This document shows, piece after piece, positions 1 to 5,880 of a DNA stretch of 6,860 nucleotides. The position numbers and the translations under genes were made by a program. The DNA lies in contig JAJBSZ010000442.1 in the NCBI GenBank assembly GCA_020861125.1, positions 1 through 6,860 of the forward strand, written 5' to 3'. The DNA is from Planctomycetota bacterium. Its GTDB lineage: Bacteria > Planctomycetota > SZUA-567. The notes under the pieces are model-generated. The model saw only the letters and a list, made by a program, of their open reading frames with translations. It was not told the origin of the DNA and searched no databases. Numbering within the stretch: the first letter of the stretch is position 1; each line of letters begins with the position of its first letter.

Positions 1-663
1 GACCCCCAGCGGCATCAGCGTCGTCATGATGGACCCGAAGGACGTGAAGGTTCGGCCGCTGGCGAGCCGGGCGTCGTCTCGGAGCCCGACCACCAGCGCC
101 AGCCCGAGGAGCGGCATCAGGGTGGATACCGTCACCAACCCGACGTAGCCGGTGTTTTCAAAGAGGTAAAATCCCAGGCGCCCGCCGATGGCCACCGAGC
201 CGTAGATGCTCATCCCCAGGGTGGCGAGGGTCCGTCCGGTTCTGGTCGGCCCCATGTACCCCACCAGCCAGTGGGTCACTCCGATATTGGCCATGCTTTC
301 GCCGAGGCCGATGATCAACCGGCCGGCCAGCAGAACGGCGAAGCGCACCGGTACCGGCGGGCCGGCCAGCGCCGCCGCCCGGCCGCTCAGCCCGCCAACG
401 GCGTGAAACCCGCATCCCCGGAGGAAGCAGAAGCGGCCGCCGCGGCGGTCGGCGACGTCGCCGGCCGGTTTGCGTCGGAGGAGGGTGGTGGCAAAAGCGG
501 CACCGCCCACCAGGCCGGCCAGAAAGTTGGACAAACCCCATTCCTGGCCGATGTACACGCTGAGGGACGACATGGGCATGACCAGCGCCGAGTAGGCGAG
601 GCCGGCGGCCAGCACCATGCGGAGCGTTTGCAGCCGGCTTCCTTGCGGGGTGGTTGTGACCAT
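1..663 (-). CDS. MFS transporter, YhhS/YfcJ-like, N-terminal half (cut by left edge)
   Basis: Inner-membrane secondary transporter; the substrate cannot be told from sequence. The minus-strand frame from ATG at 663 stays open for 221 codons to position 1, so the C-terminal half lies outside (family members are about 400 residues). About six hydrophobic segments are visible, near residues 13-35, 46-66, 80-100, 105-127, 144-168 and 171-194. An MFS motif A, GDVADRRGGR, sits at 68-77 between segments 2 and 3. The stretch LLAGRLIIGLGES (111-123), then HW and the GPTRTGR loop (138-144), resembles my memory of E. coli YhhS and YfcJ. Segment 3 is less hydrophobic than usual, with Arg82 and His87, and GGRLG (160-164) replaces the usual GAPLG. 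The start is supported by AGGAAG at 668-673 and a promoter further upstream. The family includes proposed efflux pumps and arabinose-type exporters, so efflux is possible but unproven. Confidence 0.85.
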   Translation of the reverse strand, partial: MVTTTPQGSRLQTLRMVLAAGLAYSALVMPMSSLSVYIGQEWGLSNFLAGLVGGAAFATTLLRRKPAGDVADRRGGRFCFLRGCGFHAVGGLSGRAAALAGPPVPVRFAVLLAGRLIIGLGESMANIGVTHWLVGYMGPTRTGRTLATLGMSIYGSVAIGGRLGFYLFENTGYVGLVTVSTLMPLLGLALVVGLRDDARLASGRTFTSFGSIMTTLMPLGV

Positions 664-719
664 ACGGCTTCCTGCGTCCTGGCTTGACCGGTCCGCCCCG
701 GCACGAAGGCGGCCGGCCC

Positions 720-748
720 ATTGTATGGATGACGCGGCGTTCTGTGAA
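720..748 (-). promoter_or_regulatory. sigma-70-type promoter for the MFS gene
   Basis: Read on the minus strand, TTCACA (748-743) and TACAAT (725-720) are separated by exactly 17 bases. Transcription would start near 713, giving a leader of about 50 bases before the ATG at 663. The -10 box is five of six to consensus. The assignment rests on sequence match only. Confidence 0.6.
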
Positions 749-757
749 TACGGTTTT

Positions 758-777
758 TCCGGCGGAGAAACGCCGGA
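758..777. repeat. short GC-rich inverted repeat in the divergent spacer
   Basis: CCGGCG at 759-764 and CGCCGG at 771-776 form a six-base-pair stem around a six-base loop (GAGAAA). A T-A pair (758/777) extends it to seven. It lies just upstream of the minus-strand -35 box. The T run (754-758) lies before the stem in plus-strand RNA, so neither strand gives a canonical intrinsic terminator. It could be an operator half-site pair or chance in GC-rich DNA. Confidence 0.3.
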
Positions 778-874
778 CCGCCGGCCACGGGGGTAATGGC
801 GGGGTTTTCGCCTCAAGCTTGTCCGCCGCCGTCCGTATACCAAGGATGGCGGCTCCCGCCGTCACTTTCCCTTT

Positions 875-892
875 TCCGGAATGGATTCCGGA
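875..892. promoter_or_regulatory. 18-base inverted repeat, candidate operator or leader hairpin
   Basis: TCCGGAAT (875-882), GG, then ATTCCGGA (885-892) is a perfect inverted repeat with eight-base arms. It ends 11 bases before the Shine-Dalgarno of the unknown gene that starts at 917. The size and symmetry suit a dimeric DNA-binding regulator. As RNA, the two-base centre would force opening to a TCCGGA/TCCGGA stem with a six-base loop. The only -10-like sequence nearby is TATACC (836-841), with no good -35 partner, so the promoter is not located with confidence. Confidence 0.4.
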
Positions 893-903
893 CTCACGGG
901 AAC

Positions 904-916
904 AAGGAGGACCTCC
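904..916 (+). promoter_or_regulatory. ribosome binding site that sets the start at 917
   Basis: AAGGAGG at 904-910 is followed six bases later by ATG at 917, which favours that codon over the in-frame upstream ATG at 881. The latter lies inside the 875-892 inverted repeat and lacks a comparable site. The spacer is unusual: CCTCC at 912-916 is the exact complement of GGAGG at 906-910 and equals the 16S anti-Shine-Dalgarno core. Confidence 0.75.
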
Positions 917-2527
917 ATGCACATCCCGAGTGTTACTCACTGGCACACGGTCCCGCTGCTGGCGGTGGGCAACAACCGAATCCCCGGCGTACCTATTTCG
1001 GCGGAAAAGCAGGATACGGTGGAGCTGTCGGGAGAATATCTGCGGTCCCGGGGCTGGATCACCGTAGCGGCCGGGGAAAACCAGCCCGCGAGCCGGATGT
1101 GGGTTCTGGATCCGAAAACCGGTGTGTTGTCCCCCTATTCGCCGAAAGAGAAATATGAAACCCTTGGTCTGCAGGGGCTGAAGGAATCCCTGGAACCGGG
1201 AAACAGCCTCGCCAACCTTGTGGAGCGGATACTGGATACCCTCGGGTATCTGCCCAAAGAAAAACGGGACATCGCAACCCTCATCAACAGCACCGGCCAG
1301 CGGTTGGGCCTGAGCGCCGCCAGCGTCAGGAAAATGAAGATCGAGGTGGATGCCGACGGCCGGGTGGTGGTGGGCGGTCTGGCGGACAAACGGGCGCTGC
1401 GGGCGATGGAAGACGCGCTGAACGACATCGACGGGTTTGCCGAACGGCTCGTCGCCTACCAGACGGCGGAGCGGGAGCTCTACGCCGACTACCGGAACAT
1501 CCCGATACGGGAGGTACGAATGGTGGAGGACGGGGTCCTCATCGACCCCATCGACTCTATCGAGCAAGCCTGCGCCGGCGCCCAGTCGGTAGCCGATCTC
1601 GACGACCTCGGCCCCACCTCCCTCGCCTACGCCATGGCCGCGATGTTCCTGAATCCGGTGGCGTCGGCGGATTTCTCCCACGAGTTCAAGGGCGTCGCCA
1701 ATCCCCTGGGCGACATGGAACGCTGCCTGTCGGACATCCAGAACGGGGTGTACAAGGAATTCCTGGCCATGCGGGATATCGACCCGGAAATCCGGCCGAC
1801 CCTGGACAACGTCACCGTCCACATCACCGAGTACGGCGAGATCACCATCGACGGTTGCTTTTCGGAGGCGCCGGGGGTGAACGCCCGGGCGGAGGAGATT
1901 TTCCGCCGGGTGCTGCAGGGGTATCTCGAACCCGATCAGGACGGCCGTGAGGGATTGTTCACCACCGCCCTGAGCCGCATTGCCGACCTGCACGACGAAG
2001 CCTACGGGGAACACCGGGGCGAACGCAGCAAATTCGCGGTGTTTACGTGGTCCGCCGCCCATTCCACCGCCGACGCGTATATGGTCAATCCGCTGGCGGA
2101 AGCCCAGATCCGCCACGACCTCAAGGAAATCACCGCCGACTGCGTCAAGGAGGTCCTGCCCGATGTTGGGGTGATCCGGAACGATTTCCTCGTCCAGGCG
2201 GACGGCGGTATCCGCTACCGGGGCGACGCGGACGACGACGACCGCAGGACGATCCTGGCTCTGGTCAACCACCTGCTGGAGCGGGTGGCCTTCGCCGACC
2301 GTTGGGGCACGGAACTTCTGACAGACGATCCCGTGGACCAGGCGGCGCTGGCCTACCGCGCCAAACTGGCGGAAGGGAAGTCCTACGGACCCGACGGCGA
2401 CCGCCGCTTCCTGGGCTACATCAGCCCCGGCCAGGAACTGAAGAAATGGACGGAAGGGTGGAGCAATCGTCTCCGGAACTATCCTTATGTCTATTCGCGG
2501 TACGTGCCGCCTGCCGAGGATTCCTGA
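917..2527 (+). CDS. uncharacterised 536-residue protein with three beta-hairpin/helix modules
   Basis: I do not recognise this protein and assign no function. The reading frame is convincing: strong ribosome site, normal codon use, one uninterrupted frame. It has no signal peptide or membrane segment, so it is probably cytoplasmic unless exported by a leaderless route. Three stretches share a plan: a short strand, a turn with Gly, a second strand ending near Gly, then helices. They start at about residue 140 (MKIEVDADGRVVVGG), 299 (VTVHITEYGEITIDG) and 423 (DFLVQADGGIRYRG). The first is followed by a likely long helix (158-192). The N-terminal 90 residues look mixed alpha/beta, with no motif I know. 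The protein is rich in Asp and Glu, including an acidic run near 436-442. The C-terminus (residues 511-530) is rich in Trp and Tyr. Only four Cys are present, with no metal or nucleotide motif. It is transcribed away from the MFS gene; the next operon has its own promoter. Confidence 0.85.
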   Translation: MHIPSVTHWHTVPLLAVGNNRIPGVPISAEKQDTVELSGEYLRSRGWITVAAGENQPASRMWVLDPKTGVLSPYSPKEKYETLGLQGLKESLEPGNSLANLVERILDTLGYLPKEKRDIATLINSTGQRLGLSAASVRKMKIEVDADGRVVVGGLADKRALRAMEDALNDIDGFAERLVAYQTAERELYADYRNIPIREVRMVEDGVLIDPIDSIEQACAGAQSVADLDDLGPTSLAYAMAAMFLNPVASADFSHEFKGVANPLGDMERCLSDIQNGVYKEFLAMRDIDPEIRPTLDNVTVHITEYGEITIDGCFSEAPGVNARAEEIFRRVLQGYLEPDQDGREGLFTTALSRIADLHDEAYGEHRGERSKFAVFTWSAAHSTADAYMVNPLAEAQIRHDLKEITADCVKEVLPDVGVIRNDFLVQADGGIRYRGDADDDDRRTILALVNHLLERVAFADRWGTELLTDDPVDQAALAYRAKLAEGKSYGPDGDRRFLGYISPGQELKKWTEGWSNRLRNYPYVYSRYVPPAEDS

Positions 2528-2614
2528 AGATCGCGCCCGCCGCCCGCCGTCCGTCGCCCGGCGGTCGCGGCCTGCTCTCGACCGCCTCGTTCGGCGCCCG
2601 CCTTTTCCCGCCCC

Positions 2615-2643
2615 TTGCGAAAATTCACGCACCGTTCTATGAT
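2615..2643 (+). promoter_or_regulatory. sigma-70-type promoter of the dehydrogenase-eda-kdgK operon
   Basis: TTGCGA (2615-2620) and TATGAT (2638-2643) are separated by 17 bases; the -10 box is five of six to consensus. The expected start point is near 2650, leaving a leader of about 97 bases before the GTG at 2747. A ten-base palindrome, GCCGGCCGGC, covers 2651-2660 right at the expected start point and could be an operator, though such a sequence is easy to get by chance in this composition. Confidence 0.65.
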
Positions 2644-2663
2644 GCAGCCAGCCGGCCGGCCGA

Positions 2664-2700
2664 CGGTTCGCTCTCGGGCCGGCTCCGGTCGCTCGAACCG
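2664..2700 (+). repeat. inverted repeat in the operon leader
   Basis: CGGTTCG (2664-2670) and CGAACCG (2694-2700) are perfectly complementary seven-base arms around a 23-base GC-rich loop. It lies downstream of the predicted start point and upstream of the ribosome site, where a leader hairpin or a spaced operator would act. No U tract follows, so it is not an intrinsic terminator. Confidence 0.3.
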
Positions 2701-2732
2701 GGATGGCCGGCGTCGGGCCGTGACCCCCGATC

Positions 2733-2741
2733 AGGAAAGGA
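2733..2741 (+). promoter_or_regulatory. ribosome binding site that sets a GTG start at 2747
   Basis: The purine-rich AGGAAAGGA (2733-2741) ends five bases before GTG at 2747. The in-frame ATG at 2615 overlaps the -35 promoter box and would add a basic, low-complexity extension of 44 residues unlike any MDR enzyme, so the GTG start is preferred. Confidence 0.7.
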
Positions 2742-2746
2742 CCAGC

Positions 2747-3775
2747 GTGAACCAGCATATCATCATTCCCCAACCCGGATCGGTCGTCATCGAGGATGCC
2801 CCAATGCCCGTCCCCGGGCCGGAGGAGGCGGTGGTGAAGGTGATCTACGGCGGCATCTGCGGATCCGACCTGGGCACCTACCGGGGCACCTTTGCCTATG
2901 CCTCCTACCCCCGCATCCCCGGCCATGAACTGGCCCTGGAAGTGGTGGAGGCGCCGGATAATGAGTACGGTGTCGTTCCCGGCCTCGTGGTAACCGCCAA
3001 CCCGTACTTCAACTGCGGCGTCTGCTATCCCTGCCGCAACGGCACCCCCAACTGCTGCGTCAAAAACGAAACCATGGGCGTGCAGCGGGACGGCGGATTC
3101 GCCCGCTACCTCGCCCTGCCGGTCTCGCGCCTCTACGACACCCGCGGCCTCGGTCTCCGGGAAACGGCCCTGGTGGAGCCCTTCTGCATCTCCTACCACG
3201 GCATCAAGCGGGCCGGTATCCGGCCGGGGGAAAAGGTGCTGGTGCTGGGCGCCGGCACGATCGGCGTCATGGCCATGCTGGCCGCCCGGCATTTCGGCGG
3301 CGAGGTCTACATGGCGGATGTCGCCCCGGGCAAGCTGGACCACGCCGTCGCCCTGGGCGCCGCCGGTTCTTTCGTCAACCGGTCGCCGGAGGCGTTTGCG
3401 GACTGGGTAAATGAGACCACTGGCGGCGACGGCTTCGCCGTCACCGTCGAGGCGGTGGGCTTGCCCGCCACCTTCGAAAACTGCATCGAGGCCGTGGCCT
3501 CCTCCGGCCGGGTGGTGGTGATCGGCATCGCCAAGACGCCCCTCAAGGACTTCAACTTCACCGTCATCCAGAAAAAGGAACTGGCCATCTTCGGGTCCCG
3601 CAACGCGGTGCGGCAGGATTTTATGGAGGTCATCGACATGATGCACGCCACCGGCCTCGCCGCCGACGCCGTGGTCACCGACACCTATCCCTTTGCCGAC
3701 GCCGCCCGGGCCTTCGACGACTTTGATCAGCGGGGCGGCGACAAGTTGAAGGTTCTGATCGAATTTCCGCGCTAG
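2747..3775 (+). CDS. zinc-dependent medium-chain alcohol dehydrogenase (MDR), sugar-acid or polyol type
   Basis: Cytoplasmic NAD(P)-dependent oxidoreductase of 342 residues, normal for the family. Zinc ligands are visible. Catalytic: Cys38 in GICGSD, His60-Glu61 in PGHE, Glu144 in VEPF. Structural: Cys90, Cys93, Cys96 and Cys104, in the C-x2-C-x2-C-x7-C pattern. The Rossmann fold carries GAGTIG at 168-173, and Asp191 at the end of the second strand favours NAD over NADP. Overall it resembles the RspB/threonine dehydrogenase/sorbitol dehydrogenase branch, whose members oxidise a secondary hydroxyl of polyols, aldonates or amino acids. It is first in an operon with eda (35 bases on) and kdgK, so a sugar acid such as an aldonate is the likely substrate; this is inference from context. 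An extra Cys103 sits beside the last structural zinc ligand. Translation starts at GTG. Confidence 0.9.
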   Translation: MNQHIIIPQPGSVVIEDAPMPVPGPEEAVVKVIYGGICGSDLGTYRGTFAYASYPRIPGHELALEVVEAPDNEYGVVPGLVVTANPYFNCGVCYPCRNGTPNCCVKNETMGVQRDGGFARYLALPVSRLYDTRGLGLRETALVEPFCISYHGIKRAGIRPGEKVLVLGAGTIGVMAMLAARHFGGEVYMADVAPGKLDHAVALGAAGSFVNRSPEAFADWVNETTGGDGFAVTVEAVGLPATFENCIEAVASSGRVVVIGIAKTPLKDFNFTVIQKKELAIFGSRNAVRQDFMEVIDMMHATGLAADAVVTDTYPFADAARAFDDFDQRGGDKLKVLIEFPR

Positions 3776-3810
3776 CCGTGCGCTGCGGCCCTTTTCCCAG
3801 GAGGAAACGC

Positions 3811-4470
3811 ATGTTTGTCAAGAAACAGGAAGAAACCGTCAAGGCGCTCCGCGCCGCCGGCATCATTCCGGTGCTGGTTCTGGAAGATCTCGACACCGGT
3901 CTCAAGCTCTGCGAACTGCTGCAGCGCTGCGGCCTGAAGGCGGCCGAGATCACCTACCGCACCACCGCCGCGCCGGCGATCATCCGCGAGGCAAAAAAGC
4001 GTTTCCCGGAATTGCTCCTGGGCGCCGGCACCGTGCTGAATACCGAGCACCTGCACCAGGCCTTCGATCTCGGCGCCGCCTTTGCCGTCGCGCCGGGGTT
4101 CAATCCCACCGTGGTACGGGAGGCCGCCGCCCGGGGCTACGCCTTCTCGCCCGGCATCGCCACGCCGTCCGAGGTGGAACAGGCCTATGAGTTGGGCGTG
4201 CGCTTCTTCAAGTTCTTCCCGGCCGAAGCGCTGGGCGGCACCGCCATGCTCAAGAATATCCTCGCCCCCTACCGGCATCTGGGCATATCCTTCATGCCCA
4301 CCGGCGGCGTCACGGCGGCCAATGCGCCGGAGTGGCTGGCAATCCCCGAGATCGCCTGCGTCGGCGGCACCTGGCTCGGCCGGGCCGACGACCTCAAGGC
4401 CGGTAATTGGGACAAAATCGAAGCGGACGCCACCGCCGCTATGGACATGCTGCGGCGCGTCCGCGGCTGA
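3811..4470 (+). CDS. eda: 2-dehydro-3-deoxy-6-phosphogluconate (KDPG) aldolase
   Basis: Class I Schiff-base aldolase that splits KDPG to pyruvate and glyceraldehyde-3-phosphate, the last step of Entner-Doudoroff and hexuronate breakdown; cytoplasmic. The 219 residues match the family size. The Schiff-base lysine is Lys134 in FFKFFPAEA. Glu47 in EITYRT is the general acid/base and Arg50 the substrate arginine. GAGTV is at 71-75, PTGG at 163-166 and GGTW at 185-188, the last two contributing to phosphate and carboxylate binding. AGGAGG (3799-3804) lies six bases before the ATG, which rules out the in-frame ATG at 3778 only 3 bases after the dehydrogenase stop. The gap to the kinase is 29 bases. 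Paralogous KDPGal aldolases (DgoA) belong to the same family and cannot be excluded from motifs alone, but the adjacent PfkB-type kinase favours KDPG. Confidence 0.93.
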   Translation: MFVKKQEETVKALRAAGIIPVLVLEDLDTGLKLCELLQRCGLKAAEITYRTTAAPAIIREAKKRFPELLLGAGTVLNTEHLHQAFDLGAAFAVAPGFNPTVVREAAARGYAFSPGIATPSEVEQAYELGVRFFKFFPAEALGGTAMLKNILAPYRHLGISFMPTGGVTAANAPEWLAIPEIACVGGTWLGRADDLKAGNWDKIEADATAAMDMLRRVRG

Positions 4471-4499
4471 CGCGGCCGTTTGCAAGGAGGGAGGACAAT

Positions 4500-5597
4500 A
4501 TGGCCATCACCTACCGAAAGCCCGAGGACTGCGCCTATGACGCCGTGTCCATGGGCGAAGTCATGCTCCGCCTGGATCCGGGCGAAGGCCGCGTGCACAC
4601 CGCCCGTTCCTTCACCGTTTGGGAAGGCGGCGGCGAATACAACGTCTGCCGGGGGCTGCGCCGTTGTTTCGGTCTCCGCGCCGGGGTGATCACCGCCCTG
4701 GCCGATAACCCGGTGGGACGGTTGGTGGAGGATTTCATCCTCCAGGGCGGCGTCGACGTCAGCCGCATTATCTGGCGGCCCTATGACGGCATCGGCAAGA
4801 CGGTCCGCAACGGCCTGAACTTCACCGAACGCGGCTTCGGTATCCGCGGCGCGGTGGGCTGTTCCGATCGCGGCCACACCGCCGCGTCGCAGATGACGCC
4901 GGAATCGGTGGATTGGGACGACCTCTTCGGCCGGGCCGGAGTGCGCCATTTCCACACCGGCGGCATTTTTGCCGCCCTGGGCGACAAGACGCCGGACACG
5001 GTGATCGCCGCCCTCAAGGCGGCCAAGAAACACGGCACCATCACCTCCTACGACCTGAACTACCGTCCGTCCCTGTGGAAGGGCATCGGCGGCAAGGACC
5101 GGGCGCGGGAGGTCAACCGCGAGCTGGCCAAATACGTGGACATCATGATCGGCAACGAAGAGGATTTCACCGCCTGCCTCGGCCTGGAGATCGAGGGGGT
5201 GGACGAAAACCTTTCCAGCCTGCCCATCGACGGCTTCAAGCGGATGATCGAAGGGGCGGTCAAGGCCTACCCAAACTTCCAGGCCGTGGCTACCACCCTC
5301 CGCACCGTCCACAGCGCCAGCATCAACGATTGGGGCGCCATCTGCTGGTATGACGGCGTCTTCCACCAGTCGACGATGCGCGAGCGGCTGGAGATCTTCG
5401 ACCGGGTCGGCGGCGGCGACTCCTTCGCTTCCGGTTTCATCTACGGCCTGATGACCACCGGCGACGCCGCCCAGGCGGTGGAATACGGCGCCGCCCACGG
5501 CGCTCTGGCCATGACCACCCCGGGCGATACCACCATGGCCACCAAAGCCGAGGTGGAGAAGCTGGTCAAGGGTGGCGGCGCCCGGGTGGACCGCTGA
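4500..5597 (+). CDS. kdgK: PfkB-family sugar kinase, probable 2-dehydro-3-deoxygluconokinase
   Basis: ATP-dependent kinase expected to turn 2-keto-3-deoxygluconate into KDPG, the substrate of the aldolase encoded just upstream. PfkB features are clear. The N-terminal glycine motif EGGGEYNVCRGL is at 42-53. DLNYRPSLW at 185-193 is typical of KDG kinases. The C-terminal signature DRVGGGDSF is at 301-309, with Asp307 as catalytic base and Gly304-Gly306 as the anion hole; the usual Ala between the glycines is Gly here. At 365 residues it is longer than E. coli KdgK (about 310), with extra sequence around 104-137 and 215-260. The purine run AAGGAGGGAGG (4484-4494) gives two overlapping ribosome sites before ATG at 4500. 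It is last in the operon; a structured region follows. Substrate is inferred from motif and neighbours; fructokinase or another 2-keto-3-deoxy sugar acid kinase is the main alternative. Confidence 0.88.
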   Translation: MAITYRKPEDCAYDAVSMGEVMLRLDPGEGRVHTARSFTVWEGGGEYNVCRGLRRCFGLRAGVITALADNPVGRLVEDFILQGGVDVSRIIWRPYDGIGKTVRNGLNFTERGFGIRGAVGCSDRGHTAASQMTPESVDWDDLFGRAGVRHFHTGGIFAALGDKTPDTVIAALKAAKKHGTITSYDLNYRPSLWKGIGGKDRAREVNRELAKYVDIMIGNEEDFTACLGLEIEGVDENLSSLPIDGFKRMIEGAVKAYPNFQAVATTLRTVHSASINDWGAICWYDGVFHQSTMRERLEIFDRVGGGDSFASGFIYGLMTTGDAAQAVEYGAAHGALAMTTPGDTTMATKAEVEKLVKGGGARVDR

Positions 5598-5607
5598 GTC
5601 CCGGTCG

Positions 5608-5714
5608 GGCTGCTTACGGGCACCTGTAGCCGCCTGGCGGAACGCTCCGCCTACCCCACGGGAACGTGAAACCATTTTGCCACCAGGGGCGCGGCCATCG
5701 CGTTCCTGGTGGTG
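5608..5714 (+). other. cluster of consecutive hairpins after kdgK, candidate structured 3' RNA or REP-like element
   Basis: Four stems follow one another. GGCTGC (5608-5613) pairs with GTAGCC (5626-5631). GGCGGA (5636-5641) pairs with TCCGCC (5646-5651) around ACGC. CACG (5657-5660) pairs with CGTG (5665-5668) around GGAA, a GNRA-type tetraloop. The largest is 5680-5693 with 5699-5712, 14 continuous pairs around GCCAT, extendable by two wobbles at 5678-5679/5713-5714. Every non-Watson-Crick pair is G-U in plus-strand RNA and would be A-C on the other strand, so the fold favours transcription with kdgK. No U tract follows, so it is not a standard intrinsic terminator. It may protect the operon's 3' end or be a REP-type repeat; I did not match it to a known RNA family. 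Confidence 0.4.
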
Positions 5715-5814
5715 TGGTATAGGGGCAGTTCGCCACCAGTGCCTACCAAGAAAATATCGCAGGACCCATCCTCCCCGTGGTAGTCCGCTTCCCGCCGGGC
5801 AACGCCGATCCGTC

Positions 5815-5843
5815 TTGCCACCACCCCTCTCCCGGTGTATGCT
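5815..5843 (+). promoter_or_regulatory. sigma-70-type promoter for nadE
   Basis: TTGCCA (5815-5820) and TATGCT (5838-5843) are 17 bases apart, with a TG directly before the -10 box. The start point would be near 5850, with a leader of about 30 bases. This suggests nadE is transcribed separately from the sugar-acid operon. No riboswitch is recognised in the short leader. Confidence 0.6.
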
Positions 5844-5880
5844 GTTCGGGTCATGGCCCCAGCCGCCGGAAAGGGACGGA

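Noticed and set aside
2543..2564. GC-rich inverted repeat after the unknown gene as an intrinsic terminator
   Set aside because: CCGCCG (2544-2549) can pair with CGGCGG (2559-2564), but no U tract follows directly; the nearest short T run is about 40 bases on. It is not distinguishable from chance in such GC-rich sequence.
2047..2928. Plus-strand frame of 293 codons crossing the gap before the dehydrogenase
   Set aside because: It overlaps the unknown gene and the dehydrogenase in another frame, with an Arg/Pro/Gly-rich translation typical of a shadow.
158..3646. Open frame of 1162 codons on the minus strand
   Set aside because: It lies antisense to the unknown gene and the dehydrogenase and runs through the MFS gene in a different frame. 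Its translation is rich in His, Gly, Arg and Val with no domain, as expected for the complement of GC-rich codons. Both opposite genes have ribosome sites and clear protein character.
5598..5680. tRNA or known riboswitch in the gap before nadE
   Set aside because: The stems do not assemble into a cloverleaf, there is no T-loop signature, and I could not match the fold to NAD riboswitch classes. The predicted nadE start point lies downstream of the hairpins, so they would not be in its leader.
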